NCBI GenBank assembly: GCA_964354225.1
Contig: CAYGZC010000358.1
Location: 1 to 40,334, forward strand
Origin: CAYGZC01 sp964354225
GTDB taxonomy: Bacteria > Bacteroidota > Ignavibacteria > UBA10030 > SZUA-254
Reading direction: 5' to 3'
Length of the DNA stretch: 40,334 nucleotides
The notes beneath the pieces are model-generated. The model was not told the DNA's origin, made no database searches, and saw only the letters and a list, made by a program, of their open reading frames with translations. Below, piece by piece: positions 9,749 to 19,992 of the stretch (position 1 is the stretch's first letter; each line of letters starts with the position of its first letter). Position numbers and translations under genes: made by a program.

Positions 9749-11076
9749 TTTTTTATTCCTTTACTGAACTCCTTAATCTTTACCCGGAAGAATACGGATA
9801 TATCGCGAATATGACCGATTGTATCACGCAAACTCAATGGAACTACCTTCCTTAATTGGTTGGTAATCAGCCAAGCCAGTAAAAAGCCGATAGTTACATA
9901 GCCAACGGCAGCCCCGAATGTCCCTAAAAATGGAATTGCGATAATGTAGACAATGACTGTCACGGCAAGCCCTTGTAAGCTGAGAAAGAATGCTTTTCTA
10001 GCGTGACCAAGACCCATTACAGTGTTGACAGCAACTGATGTTATCGGAACGATAAGACCGAGCACCGAAAAGATCTGAAGCAAGGGTATTGCATCGATAT
10101 ATCGCCCGCGGTACAGTATACTAACTAACGTTGAGGCAAAAAACATGAATATAATAAAAATAGGTAACATTGCTACAGTAGAAAAAGTAATGGACTTTTC
10201 TACAACTGCCTTCAATTCTTTCTGGTTCCCTTGCGAAGAAAATCTAGATACGGCAGGTAATATGAACATTTGAATAACCTGAGCAGCCACATCAAATACC
10301 CGAATAAAAATTTTGACCGAGTTATAAATGGCAACCTGAACGGGTCCAGTAAACGCAGCGAGGATGAACGACTCCGCTTTGGAGTACATCATGTAACTAA
10401 CCATTCCGCCGAAAGAATATTTTCCATAATCCCATAGTTTTCGTATCTGGTCGAGATGGGGACACCGCGAAAGCCTAAGCAAATGACGTGATAAAATAAG
10501 CCCAACGATGGATGAGGTAGCCAATGTCCCAAGATTTATCAGAATAAGGTCCATTGCACTTTCAAATCTATGATAAAGTGATACAACGAAAATGATGACT
10601 GGAGTCCCTGCAAAATATACCATGTCAGTGAAAAAAAGCTCTTTTACTTTGAAACGGCTTTGTAACAGTATAAGCGTAAAGTTTCGGAAGAAGGCAGCAA
10701 TTAGCAATGCGGGTACGAACGGTATCAACGACGGAAGATGAGTGGAATTTAGCAACTGCCCAAGGGGATTGCGTAGTATAAGCACAAGAACAGAGCAAAT
10801 AAAGATGAAACCAAAATTAAGCACGAGTCCAGCTGTCATTACAGCACCGTTGTCGGTTGACTCTTCGGCCGTGTATTTCAACACGGGTTGCAACGCTAAT
10901 GCATTGGCAAACCCAGAAATAATCAAAAAGAGATCTTGGATCATTACGAAGTTACCAAACTCCACCTCAGGAAGCGTGCGTACGACGAGAAAGACATATC
11001 CAATGAAATACAAAGCGGGCAGTGCCTTGTCAGCGAATGCCCACAATCCTTTTCCGACATGTTTACCGAATTCCAT
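9745..11076 (-). CDS. Wzx-like polysaccharide flippase (MOP superfamily)
   Basis: A 443-residue multi-spanning membrane protein with around twelve to thirteen hydrophobic segments, beginning with KHVGKGLWAFADKALPALYFIGYVF (first helix) and showing the pattern of RfbX/Wzx oligosaccharide flippases (for example YGKYSFGGMVSYMMYSKAESFILAAFTG in the middle and a helix-rich C-terminus). It would move the undecaprenyl-linked repeat unit across the inner membrane. No Wzy-like polymerase or ABC exporter is visible in the window, so polymerisation, if any, would be encoded elsewhere. It lies 3 bp after rfbC and overlaps the next gene by 4 bp. Confidence 0.88.
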   Translation of the reverse strand: MEFGKHVGKGLWAFADKALPALYFIGYVFLVVRTLPEVEFGNFVMIQDLFLIISGFANALALQPVLKYTAEESTDNGAVMTAGLVLNFGFIFICSVLVLILRNPLGQLLNSTHLPSLIPFVPALLIAAFFRNFTLILLQSRFKVKELFFTDMVYFAGTPVIIFVVSLYHRFESAMDLILINLGTLATSSIVGLILSRHLLRLSRCPHLDQIRKLWDYGKYSFGGMVSYMMYSKAESFILAAFTGPVQVAIYNSVKIFIRVFDVAAQVIQMFILPAVSRFSSQGNQKELKAVVEKSITFSTVAMLPIFIIFMFFASTLVSILYRGRYIDAIPLLQIFSVLGLIVPITSVAVNTVMGLGHARKAFFLSLQGLAVTVIVYIIAIPFLGTFGAAVGYVTIGFLLAWLITNQLRKVVPLSLRDTIGHIRDISVFFRVKIKEFSKGIKK

Positions 11077-11079
11077 TCG

Positions 11080-11658
11080 TCAGAGTGTTTCGGGATATTT
11101 GAAGTATTCAGAATTTGGGGAGGTAAGCCATTGAGCTAATGTCATGGCACGTGCATCTTTCGGCGAAAGGATTGGATTCTTGATCGTCCAGGCAATTCCG
11201 ATATCAGGATCATTCCATAAAATACTTCCTTCGCATGCTTTATTGTAAATGTTTGTAGTTTTGTACTGAACTTCCACGAAATCGGTAAGGGAACAGAAAC
11301 CATTAGCGAAACCCTGTGGCACCCACACCATTTTTTTATTTCCCTCGGAAAGCTCCAGACCAATCCATTTCCCAATAGTCGGAGATCCTTTACGGATATC
11401 AACAACAGCAAAAAATGCACAACCCATCGTCACTCTTACTAATTTGCCCTGTGATGGATTCCATTGGAAGTGCATCCCCCGAAGAACATTTCGTTTAGAG
11501 CGTGAATGATTGTCTTGCAAAAATATGGACGATATACCTGACGCTTTAAATTGATCCTCACGGTAGACTTCCACAAAAAAACCGCGTTCATTTTCAAAGA
11601 CCTCGAGTCGAAGAATAAGAACTCCGTTTAAATGTTTCGATTCGATTGTGTGTCCCAT
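11080..11658 (-). CDS. rfbC: dTDP-4-dehydrorhamnose 3,5-epimerase-like (RfbC/RmlC)
   Basis: A 192-residue cupin epimerase. Family motifs are clear: FENERGFFVEVYR, DNHSRSKRNVLRGMHFQ with the catalytic His in RGMHFQ, GKLVRVTMGCAFFAVVDIRKGSPT, and VPQGFANGFCSLTD. RmlC converts dTDP-4-keto-6-deoxyglucose to the dTDP-4-keto-L-rhamnose precursor. RmlA, RmlB and RmlD are absent from the window, so either they are elsewhere or this is an RmlC-like enzyme of another deoxysugar route. It is the first gene of the minus-strand glycan operon and its 5' side faces an AT-rich stretch with no gene, the likely promoter region. Confidence 0.88.
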   Translation of the reverse strand: MGHTIESKHLNGVLILRLEVFENERGFFVEVYREDQFKASGISSIFLQDNHSRSKRNVLRGMHFQWNPSQGKLVRVTMGCAFFAVVDIRKGSPTIGKWIGLELSEGNKKMVWVPQGFANGFCSLTDFVEVQYKTTNIYNKACEGSILWNDPDIGIAWTIKNPILSPKDARAMTLAQWLTSPNSEYFKYPETL

Positions 11659-11744
11659 TAAATTCTATAAAGATTAATCCAATTTTTACTAATTTATTAT
11701 TTATTGTAAAGAAAAATTGCTGAATTTCCAAATGGAAAAGTAGC

Positions 11745-13598
11745 TTATTCTACCGAATGTAATAGCTCATTAAGAATGTCAGGTTTTGTGTCCAATGATG
11801 AAGCTGCCCACTTTACTGTTACTCTCCCACCTTGATCGTTTAGAACATCTTTGATAGAAACGAGTCGAGGTGATGGTGTTGGTGTTATGGCAGAAATTGT
11901 AAAGCTTTGTTCTTGTTCAAATGCTGAGCCAGCGGATGCACCATCAATTGCCTGGACACTCCAGTAATAGGTACCTTGAGGAAGATTCTTGATGCTCCAT
12001 GAATTTTGATGGTTTGTATTACCTAATTAGATTATCCTGCGATAACCATTTTGTATATCAGCCATCGGCGAGACTATGTCACTTCCACCTGATGTCGTGC
12101 CCACACGCAAATTGTAGATGAGCGATACTTGTGGCGTATGATCATCGGTTGATCTACTCCAATCAAGAATAACAGAGTTGCCGATAAAAATATCTACTTC
12201 ATGAAGTGTCGGTAGCGTTGGCGGTGTGTTTATTGAGAAAGTATTAGAGCCAAGGTTGTTGCGATAGATTTTTAGTACAGGAGTGCGCGGTGGACTTAAA
12301 GTTGTTATCCCTGAGAGTAAAATATCTAAATCACCATCATTATCATAATCTCCCCAAGCAACAGAGCCAAACCAATTTCCAATAAGTGAAGCATTAATAT
12401 CGACGAATGTTCCATTGCCGTTTCTGTAAATGTTGGCATGAAAAGTCGAATCAGTATCTCGAAATCCAGAGATGATAAGGTTTAAATCACCGTCGCCGTC
12501 ATAATCACCCCAGGCAACAGCACTTCCTGACACTTGAACCAACGATGGGTGAATATCGACAAAGATGCCGCAATCATTACGATAAACTGTTGTAAATGCA
12601 TTAACGCCACCAACGTAATCTCCGGTAATAACGATATCTAAATCTCCATCATTGTCATAGTCTCCCCATGCAGCACCGCTGTCATTTATACGAGCCAAGG
12701 CGGCATCAACATCGGTGAATTTTCCTCCGCCATTATTTCGATAGATTTTCGTTGTTACACCAAGATCACCATAACCCGACAAGAAGATGTCTAAGTCGCC
12801 ATCATTATCGTAATCGCCCCAGGCAATAGAACTTCCCCACACACCATGCAATCCAGCATTTATATCGGTGAAAGTACTATTTCCATTATTGTGATAAATC
12901 CGAGTGAGAAAATCGTAACCGTAATGTTGTGCACCGGCTAAGATAAAATCGAGATAACCATCATTGTCATAATCACCCCATGCTACTGAGCCCAAGATGT
13001 CCGGAAGTGGGGCATTGATATCAACGAATGTTCCATTATCATTCCGATAAATTTTTGTTACAGGGTACGCTATTCCACTAATCTCTGTAGTACTTCAAGC
13101 GATCAGAAGATCTAAATCGCCATCATTATCATAATCGCCCCATGCTGTTCCCGTATTGCCGTGAACACCAACAAGAGGAGCGTTGATGTCTACAAACGTT
13201 CCAGCATCATTCCGATAAATTTTCGCAGCGAGACCACCCGTTGCTATTGTACCGACTGCAACCAAATCAAGATCACCATCGTTGTCATAGTCTCCCCATG
13301 CAGTGGTGCCGCCAATGGTTGAGGGTAACACGGAAGAAACATCCGTAAAAGGATCCGCTGATGGAATAACTATTGGTCCTTCTGCGAAAATTTTATATGA
13401 GTTTATTGGATTAATACTATCTGCAAGAAGAGCACTGTGGACTGATTTCATATCCACAGATACCGGTACTCCAAAATTTATTGAACGGGATGTATTTGTC
13501 CCAATTGCACTCACCGTTGAACGAATAGTGAACGATTGGCAAATGACGATAGTCGGAAAAATAACTAATGTGATCAGAGTTAAAAAAAGTTTTTTCAT
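11745..13598 (-). pseudogene. Broken exported FG-GAP/VCBS-repeat protein
   Basis: A single frame of 618 codons is interrupted by TGA at 13095-13097 and TAA at 12027-12029, and ends at TAA 11745-11747. It starts with a signal peptide (MKKLFLTLITLVIFPTIVIC), then has seven repeats of the WGDYDNDGDLD type, each with an Asp-rich calcium-loop, alternating with KIYRNDNGTF segments, i.e. an FG-GAP/VCBS beta-propeller. After the propeller come an FN3-like part (GTYYWSVQAIDG) and the start of a DQGGRVTVKW module. By comparison with the gene at 135-1910, that module should continue into a type IX sorting domain, but none is present, so the 3' end is lost too. At 13095 the neighbours suggest a GGA glycine became TGA. 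Confidence 0.82.
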
Positions 13599-13847
13599 TA
13601 CAACCTCCAGTAATAGTTTGATGAAACGTTTGCCCTGTAGAACTTTCTAATTAACTGTCTAAATTTATGGTAAGAAAATACCTCTTCAATATCAACGTAT
13701 ATTTATTAATGCCAAAATTAAATTGAAAATAGTGTAGGTTGGTTACCCTGCAATGCTTATTTTACTCGATTTCCAGTGAAAAACCTTCCTTGTTCTGAGA
13801 ATAATCAACACACCCTACTATGTATAATGAATTAGCTCAACGACTAC

Positions 13848-14702
13848 CTAACGGTTCTTTTCTAATTTTTTCCCTTTTCTAAGAATTCCGTAAATCCTAC
13901 CGCCCATCAACTGTGATGCAAATTTAAGAAAACTGTTTTCGGAGATCGTTTTAATATTGAAATTATAGATTTTATCGAGACCGGGCGCCGGATATTTCAA
14001 CCGTATATCCCAATCTTCAAAGAGATCAAAAGCTTCTTTCCAGATTTTCAACGAGAATTGTGTCTCTAATATCCCATATTCCCGCTCGATAATTTTACCA
14101 AATCGAAAATACGTTCTAAACCTTGCCACCTCGTGTAACCCTAACCAGCTTTTCAACGCCTCTCTATCAAAGTAGAAATATCCTCCATCTTTCAAGAGCG
14201 AATGAACGGCTTGAAAAACCGGTCTCGGATCAGGAAAATGATGAATCGTTGCAAAACAAAAAACAAAATCCAATTGCTGTGAATGAATATTTTCTTTTGC
14301 TTTCAAAAAATCGTCTGCAACCAAAATCAATTTTTCGTGCGGGAGCTTCTTTCCTTTGTATTCATTCTTGAAAAACTGTTCAGAAACAATCCTTGAGATA
14401 TTAAGCATGTCCTGTGAGATATCGAACGCATATCCTTTCTCAAGATTATACTTATGAATCAAGGAAAGAATTCGCTGCGCACGCTCAGCACCGAACTCGC
14501 CGAAAACCATATCTTTTTTAATACCAATATTATATTTCTCGTCGAGGCGTTGAAAAATGTTGACTGTTTCTTCCATCCTTTGCTTCATCAAGTTTATTAA
14601 TTGCTCTGGATTTTTCTCTTCAACCGCTGCAACTCCTTTCCGATAGTTAATCTCGCCCGATTTATTCGATTCATCCTGATACTTGTAGCCATTCGACTTC
14701 AT
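13848..14702 (-). CDS. SAM-dependent methyltransferase
   Basis: A 284-residue protein with a class I methyltransferase core: GEFGAERAQRIL in the place of motif I (altered from the usual GxGxG), YAFDISQDMLNIS at strand 2, and LDFVFCFATIHHFPDPRPVFQ followed by LLKDGGYFYFDREAL. The N-terminal 50 residues are charged and helical. The weak motif I is the main caution. It ends the second minus-strand glycan cluster, 93 bp after the SDR gene. The acceptor is unknown. Confidence 0.78.
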   Translation of the reverse strand: MKSNGYKYQDESNKSGEINYRKGVAAVEEKNPEQLINLMKQRMEETVNIFQRLDEKYNIGIKKDMVFGEFGAERAQRILSLIHKYNLEKGYAFDISQDMLNISRIVSEQFFKNEYKGKKLPHEKLILVADDFLKAKENIHSQQLDFVFCFATIHHFPDPRPVFQAVHSLLKDGGYFYFDREALKSWLGLHEVARFRTYFRFGKIIEREYGILETQFSLKIWKEAFDLFEDWDIRLKYPAPGLDKIYNFNIKTISENSFLKFASQLMGGRIYGILRKGKKLEKNR

Positions 14703-14795
14703 TTCATTTTTCCTCTAACTAATAAGATGATAATATAAAATGTTCGGAAATATATTTAATTCGATTTAGATGCTTTGTAAATTTCCCACAAAAAT

Positions 14796-15785
14796 CTAAT
14801 CCATCCAACTCTTAGGTAAATTTTTTGTGATCTCAATATTCTCAAATTTCTTACTTTTACGAGCGCCAACTTTCTTCGCCCACTCTGCCATGTTATGGAT
14901 TCCATCCACAAGATTAGACTTAGTGGTATGATTGAAAACTTTTTGAACTTTCGAATGATCTGAATACGCATGAACAACCTCTCTACGCGCTTCAAGGTAA
15001 GCTATCTTAGGTTCTATTTTGAATTCTCGCGCAACTGCTTTTGCAAGATCATTAACTGATACCGGCTCATCCGCTCCAATATTGAATATCTGATTGTATG
15101 CTGAAGGAGTATAAATTGATTTAGCTATGATCGGTGAGACATCGCGGATGTAACTAAACGCTCTGGTTTGTTTTCCATCGCCAAAAATCGTAAGTGGTTT
15201 ACCTTGCATGAGCTGATTCATAAATATCCCAACAACATTACGATACTTATCACCGATATTTTGATACTCGCCGTATACATTGTGAGGACGGAAAATGACA
15301 TAGTTGAGATCAAATAAATGTTTAGAAGCTTTTAATTCTTGCTCGACTGCATGCTTGGAAATACCATATGAATCTTCCGGTTCAGGAATCATATCTTCAC
15401 GCATCGGAAGCTGGGCGGCACCATATACCGCGATTGATGACGTGAAAACGAAACACTTCACGTTATTGTTTACTGCTGCGTTGATGAGATTGATACTGCC
15501 GATCAAATTATTCTCGTAGTTGAACCGCTTGATGAAATGACTTAATCCTTCTGCGGCGTATGCTGCCAGATGGAAGACATACTCTATCTGATAATCCCGA
15601 AATATTTTATCTATAAGCTGAACATTATTGATTGATCCTTCAATGAAAACAGCAGCGGGATTAACATTTTCTCTGAATCCGCCGCTGAGATCATCGAGGG
15701 CGATAACTTTTTCCTTCATTGATAGTAGATCGTTTACAATATGAGAACCGATAAATCCGGCTCCGCCTGTTACTAAAATTGCCAT
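14796..15785 (-). CDS. UDP-sugar 4-epimerase-like SDR (GalE/WbpP type)
   Basis: A 329-residue extended SDR: ILVTGGAGFIGSHIV NAD site, ALDDLSGG strand-2 acid, HLAAYAAEG, TSSIAVYG with the catalytic Ser/Thr, YGISKHAVE (YxxxK), RPHNVYGEYQNIGDKYRN and the FGDGKQTRAFSYIRDV motif. This is the GalE/WbpP-like group that inverts C4 of UDP-hexoses. With the wecB gene two genes upstream it could supply a UDP-HexNAc epimer to the local glycosyltransferases. The C-terminal ~20 residues (KKFENIEITKNLPKSWMD) are longer than usual. Confidence 0.86.
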   Translation of the reverse strand: MAILVTGGAGFIGSHIVNDLLSMKEKVIALDDLSGGFRENVNPAAVFIEGSINNVQLIDKIFRDYQIEYVFHLAAYAAEGLSHFIKRFNYENNLIGSINLINAAVNNNVKCFVFTSSIAVYGAAQLPMREDMIPEPEDSYGISKHAVEQELKASKHLFDLNYVIFRPHNVYGEYQNIGDKYRNVVGIFMNQLMQGKPLTIFGDGKQTRAFSYIRDVSPIIAKSIYTPSAYNQIFNIGADEPVSVNDLAKAVAREFKIEPKIAYLEARREVVHAYSDHSKVQKVFNHTTKSNLVDGIHNMAEWAKKVGARKSKKFENIEITKNLPKSWMD

Positions 15786-15797
15786 TATATTTTCCTG

Positions 15798-16706
15798 TTA
15801 ATTTGTTTTGATTCGTCTAATTGCATCTTTGAAACCTTTGAAGAGCGATGTTATAATCTTAAAATTACCTTTTAATAATTGTTTAAGGATAAAAAATATT
15901 GTCATCCCCCCCACGCACCAAGGAATTGTTATCCAATGGTACCATCGCGCATACCGCTTGAAAAAAATCAAATTGTGTTCAACTTTAAGTCGTGTTTTAT
16001 ACGGTGTTAAGCCACCACCGCTAAATGCTGATACTTTGTGCCACAACTTTGCCTGAGGCACATAAACTAAACGATAGCCAGCTCGTTGTGTTCGCTCTGA
16101 CCAATCTGCATCTTCCGAATATATCGGAAAATATATCGGATCAAACATTCCAACAGATTCAACAACCTTGCGCTTTATCAAGAATGCACACCCTGTAATA
16201 TATTCAGTTTCTTCGACTTGATCATACTGCCCGCTATCCATCTCCCTCAAACCGCGATGCGAGATAATTCCTGTAAAGTAATTTACCTTACCACCAGCGT
16301 ACCAAATTTTATTCGGCTCTGAATAATAATAAATTTTGGGTGATAGAATTCCAATCATCTCATCTGAACTCGCCGCTTTCATCAATTCCGTTAGCATTTC
16401 GGGATCAACAGCAATATCATTATTCAGAAGAAAAATCCACTCGGCACCCTGCTTAAGCGAGTACCTTATTCCAATATTATTCCCTTCACCGAATCCCAAA
16501 TTTTTTCCATTTTCAAGAACGATAACAGATGGATATTGTGCGCGAACAGCATCCGGGCTTCCATCGGTCGATCCATTATCAACCACAACTACTTTGAAAT
16601 TTGGATAAGTCATCTTTATAATTGACTCCAAACTTTCAAGCAGTAATACTTTGCCGTTCATATTCAAAACAACACAATGAACTAGCGGCGACGGTACTGG
16701 TATCAT
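15798..16706 (-). CDS. Glycosyltransferase family 2, rhamnosyltransferase-like
   Basis: A 302-residue GT2 with VVVVDNGSTDGSPDAV, NLGFGEGNNIGIRY, IFLLNNDIAVDPE (DxD-type metal site) and FPIYSEDADWSERTQRAGYRLVY with the catalytic ED. This pattern fits the WcaA/rhamnosyltransferase branch that adds dTDP-rhamnose or similar sugars. The C-terminal region has one or two hydrophobic stretches (WITIPWCVGGMTIFFILKQ) that anchor it to the inner membrane. It sits between wecB and the GalE-like gene with gaps of 3 and 12 bp, so the three are almost certainly co-transcribed. Confidence 0.9.
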   Translation of the reverse strand: MIPVPSPLVHCVVLNMNGKVLLLESLESIIKMTYPNFKVVVVDNGSTDGSPDAVRAQYPSVIVLENGKNLGFGEGNNIGIRYSLKQGAEWIFLLNNDIAVDPEMLTELMKAASSDEMIGILSPKIYYYSEPNKIWYAGGKVNYFTGIISHRGLREMDSGQYDQVEETEYITGCAFLIKRKVVESVGMFDPIYFPIYSEDADWSERTQRAGYRLVYVPQAKLWHKVSAFSGGGLTPYKTRLKVEHNLIFFKRYARWYHWITIPWCVGGMTIFFILKQLLKGNFKIITSLFKGFKDAIRRIKTN

Positions 16707-16709
16707 TGT

Positions 16710-17816
16710 TTATTTAATATGCTCAAGAATGATATTAATAATTCTTGCTGCAGCTTTTCCATCTCCATACGGATTCGCTTTCGTTGCCATCTCGTGATAT
16801 GCTGCCTTGTTTGAGAGTAAACGTTGGGCTTCACGGATGATGATATCTTTATCGGTTCCGACTAATTTCCCTGTTCCGGCATCAATTGCTTCCGGGCGCT
16901 CAGTGGTTTTTCGTAAAACAAGCACCGGTTTACCGAGCGATGGTGCTTCTTCCTGCACTCCACCGGAATCTGTCAGAATTAAATATGATTTATTAATTAG
17001 CTGCACAAACGGACGGTATTCCATCGGCTCAATTAAGTGAACGCGCGGAACACCTGCAAGAATCTCATTCGCTTTTTTCTGAACGTTTGGATTTGGATGT
17101 ACCGGATAGATCAGTTCGACATCCGGATTCTGCTCGACTAAATAGCGACATGCAGAAAATATATTTCCCATCGGTTCACCAAAATTTTCGCGCCTGTGCG
17201 ATGTTAGAAGAATGACACGGTTTTTTACAAAGTCAATACTCTTCAAGGGTTCCATGTCAAACTTATAATTGGGATCGACGATCATCAGGAGAGCGTCAAT
17301 GACGGTATTACCCGTAACAAAAATATTTTCCGATTTTATTCCTTCATTTAAAAGATTTTTCTTGGACCATTCTGTTGGAGCGAAATGAAATTCTGTAAGC
17401 CGTGTTGTTATCTGGCGGTTAATCTCTTCGGGAAATGGATTCATCTTATTCCAAGTCCGAAGTCCCGCCTCAACATGCCCCACTGGAATCTTGAAGTAGA
17501 ATGCCGCGAGAGCAGCCGCAAACGATGTTGTGGTATCCCCCTGGACAAGAAGTATATCGGGTTTTTCTTTGATGAGAACCGGTTTGATCTCATTCAGCAC
17601 AGCGGTTGTTACATAAAATAAATCTTGATCAGGCTGCATTATATCCAGATCGTAGTGCGGCACGATCCCGAAAACATCCAGCTTCTGATCGAGCATTTCC
17701 CTGTGCTGCGCCGTTACGATAACAACGTGCTCAATTTTACACCTTTCGAGTTCCTTCACGATAGGCGCCATCTTGATGGCTTCGGGGCGAGTTCCAAATA
17801 CAACAGCAACTTTCAT
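16710..17816 (-). CDS. wecB: UDP-N-acetylglucosamine 2-epimerase, non-hydrolysing
   Basis: A 368-residue GT-B fold epimerase with all usual motifs: VVFGTRPEAIKMAPI, LVQGDTTTSFAAALAAFY, GHVEAGLRTWNKMNPFPEEINR, LLTSHRRENFGEP, YPVHPNPNVQ and LTDSGGVQEEAPSLGKPVLVLR. It converts UDP-GlcNAc and UDP-ManNAc. In this context it supplies ManNAc or ManNAc-uronic acid precursors to the surface glycan. Length and motif spacing are normal. It overlaps the preceding methyltransferase gene by 4 bp (ATGA). Confidence 0.95.
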   Translation of the reverse strand: MKVAVVFGTRPEAIKMAPIVKELERCKIEHVVIVTAQHREMLDQKLDVFGIVPHYDLDIMQPDQDLFYVTTAVLNEIKPVLIKEKPDILLVQGDTTTSFAAALAAFYFKIPVGHVEAGLRTWNKMNPFPEEINRQITTRLTEFHFAPTEWSKKNLLNEGIKSENIFVTGNTVIDALLMIVDPNYKFDMEPLKSIDFVKNRVILLTSHRRENFGEPMGNIFSACRYLVEQNPDVELIYPVHPNPNVQKKANEILAGVPRVHLIEPMEYRPFVQLINKSYLILTDSGGVQEEAPSLGKPVLVLRKTTERPEAIDAGTGKLVGTDKDIIIREAQRLLSNKAAYHEMATKANPYGDGKAAARIINIILEHIK

Positions 17817-18721
17817 AATATTACCCTTGTTTCTTTAATCGCATAAAGTTCTATCCGGTCTCCATATTTGTTAATTAATTTTGTTAAAATATAGTTGGGA
17901 TATTGAAAAACTTTTTTTAGTACCCGCTGGAGAATCGATCCTCGCAAAATAATCTCAGCAGGTGGAACAGGAAACTCTTTAATAGTGACTGGTTGAAACC
18001 CGTATTGTTTAACTAAATTTACTAAGCTTTTTACCCGATATTCAAATAAATGATATGGAGGAAGATTGACCGTTACTTTCCAACCGATCAGATGAAAAAC
18101 CAAAAAACCAAGTCGGGAAAACAATGTGTTGGTTTGCATTGGGCACAAGATGACAAATAGTCCATCCTTCTTTATTATTCTGTTGATATGCTTCATGGTA
18201 TTTGTTGGAACAGGCAAATGTTCCAACACATCCCCCATAAATACAATATCGAAAGTTTCAGATTGAAAATTTGCATCTTCAAGATTGCCCGTAATAACAT
18301 TAAGATTAAATTTTTTACGTGCGAAATCAGCAGCTTCACCGGAAACCTCGACACCTTGAACATCGTAACCAAAATTTCGTGCGTTGTTCAGAAACGCTCC
18401 ACCTGCACAGCCAATTTCTAAAAATTTTCCTTCCGATTTATACTCTTTAATCCGGTGTAACATAGTATCATCACTCAATCGGGTAAGAGTCTCATCATCA
18501 AAATAACTACCCTCATGTCCACACCGATACCCGCCGTCGAAATATTCTTTCGAGTAGAAATTCTTGATTTCTTCGGATGATGGCTGCGGGAAAATAAAGA
18601 TAATACCACAATCTCTACATTCGATCCCGCCCAGCCACTTCCCGCTGAACCGGTAACCAAATGGTTTTGGCTTCAAATTAGCTGAAGAACATATCGGACA
18701 ACTCTGTGGTTGTTCGCTCAT
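17813..18721 (-). CDS. SAM methyltransferase with N-terminal zinc-ribbon-like motif
   Basis: A 302-residue protein with CPIC...CRDC at the N-terminus, FIFPQPSSEEIKNFYSKEYF, motif I FLEIGCAGGAFLNNA, GVEVSGEAADFA and FDIVFMGDVLEHLPVPTN, with PPYHLFEY in the C-terminal half. This is the same architecture as the gene at 8218-9084, and the two may be paralogues in different clusters. It likely methylates a sugar. Both of its ends overlap neighbours by 4 bp (GT4 upstream, wecB downstream), which points to tight coupling. Confidence 0.87.
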   Translation of the reverse strand: MSEQPQSCPICSSANLKPKPFGYRFSGKWLGGIECRDCGIIFIFPQPSSEEIKNFYSKEYFDGGYRCGHEGSYFDDETLTRLSDDTMLHRIKEYKSEGKFLEIGCAGGAFLNNARNFGYDVQGVEVSGEAADFARKKFNLNVITGNLEDANFQSETFDIVFMGDVLEHLPVPTNTMKHINRIIKKDGLFVILCPMQTNTLFSRLGFLVFHLIGWKVTVNLPPYHLFEYRVKSLVNLVKQYGFQPVTIKEFPVPPAEIILRGSILQRVLKKVFQYPNYILTKLINKYGDRIELYAIKETRVIL

Positions 18722-19854
18722 CTCATACCCACAAGCTCTTCTATGTTTCGAATCAAATTATCCCACGAGAACTTCACCTTTTCCTCTTTAACATTGTTGA
18801 TAAATTCAGTTTCTCTTTGTTCATCATAAAATCTTATGATTGCATCTGCAAGCATTCGGGGATCGTTCGGCGATACGATGAAACCGGTTTTACTATCGAC
18901 AACGACCTCTGCAAGCCCTCCAACATTTGTTGCAATCACCGGCTTATCAAAATTATAACCGATCTGTATGATACCACTTTGAGTCGCCGAAAGATATGGC
19001 AGCACAACAACATCGGAAGCGCTAAAGTAGGTCGCAACTTGTTCATTCGGAATATAGTCGGAGACAAACTTGATGTATGGCTCAAGGTGCAAGTTTTTAA
19101 CTTTCTGCCTATATTTTGCCTCGTCATCATAAAACTCACCGACAGCCAATAATAATAATTCCCCAATCGATAATCTCGATTCTCTAATCTCTTTCATTGC
19201 ATCAATCAAAACCATTAAACCTTTATAAGCACGAACATAACCAAAGTACAAAATAACTTTTTTCGCAGATATTCCCAACGATGCCCGTGCTTGATTTTTG
19301 GGAATTGGTAAACCAAAATTCTCATAAACAGGGTGAGGGACTTTTCGATACAGCGCACCCGGAAAATATTTTTTTAAATCATTTTCGACCGCACCCGACT
19401 GCACGATAAAATAATCAACTTGTTTGAAAGCGTATTTTGTGAAAACGATATCTCCTGGTCGACGCTCATGGGGAATAATATTATCACAAATAAAAAGTAC
19501 TTTGGCGTTGGTTTGCCTTTTCACTATCTTTGCGATTGTTCCGAAGCAAGGTCCAAAAAACGGGAGCCAATATTTAAAGATTAGCAAATCCGGTTTTCGC
19601 TCTCTTATTTTTTTTGCTACACGAATCCAATTAAACGGATTGATTGAATCAATAAGTCGGGGCGATGGTTGGACACCACTAAGGTTTCCCACTTCTTCCT
19701 GCGTCTTTCCAGGAAAGAGGAGTTTAGGATATTGACGCTTGAACGTAATAATCTCAACATTGTGTCGCACACTTAAGTGGGATGCAAGGAGCGCATTAAA
19801 GTGTGCAATACCGCCACGAAGCGGATAGGCAGTCCCGACAATAATAATATTCAC
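18718..19854 (-). CDS. Glycosyltransferase family 4
   Basis: A 378-residue GT-B enzyme: MNIIIVGTAYPLRGGIAHFN at the N-terminus (GGIA acceptor loop), VILYFGYVRAYKGLMVLIDA at the start of the C-terminal domain, KFVSDYIPNEQVATYFSASDVVVLPY, and QIGYNFDKPVIATNVGGLAEVV where the usual E(x7)E motif is partly altered. It transfers a sugar from an NDP-sugar donor. It is the first gene of the second glycan cluster, and its upstream side is a gene-poor stretch with only a TPR remnant. Confidence 0.9.
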   Translation of the reverse strand: MNIIIVGTAYPLRGGIAHFNALLASHLSVRHNVEIITFKRQYPKLLFPGKTQEEVGNLSGVQPSPRLIDSINPFNWIRVAKKIRERKPDLLIFKYWLPFFGPCFGTIAKIVKRQTNAKVLFICDNIIPHERRPGDIVFTKYAFKQVDYFIVQSGAVENDLKKYFPGALYRKVPHPVYENFGLPIPKNQARASLGISAKKVILYFGYVRAYKGLMVLIDAMKEIRESRLSIGELLLLAVGEFYDDEAKYRQKVKNLHLEPYIKFVSDYIPNEQVATYFSASDVVVLPYLSATQSGIIQIGYNFDKPVIATNVGGLAEVVVDSKTGFIVSPNDPRMLADAIIRFYDEQRETEFINNVKEEKVKFSWDNLIRNIEELVGMR

Positions 19855-19992
19855 TTTGATACCATGCTATTTCGTGAACTGAAAGATGTAATTGAGTTTA
19901 CTGCGAATAATAGATGAATCAACATTTGAAGATACAAGATTTTTCATCTGATTACAATATCCCTCGAATTCAATACCCTGTTGATCAACTAT

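Noticed and set aside
12300..13300. Regular ~150 bp DNA repeats as a CRISPR or mobile element
   Set aside because: They are the coding repeats of the FG-GAP propeller, conserved at the WGDYDNDGDLD motif only.
11745..13598. TGA recoded as glycine
   Set aside because: TGA is used as an ordinary stop by several intact genes here, and other breaks use TAG and TAA.
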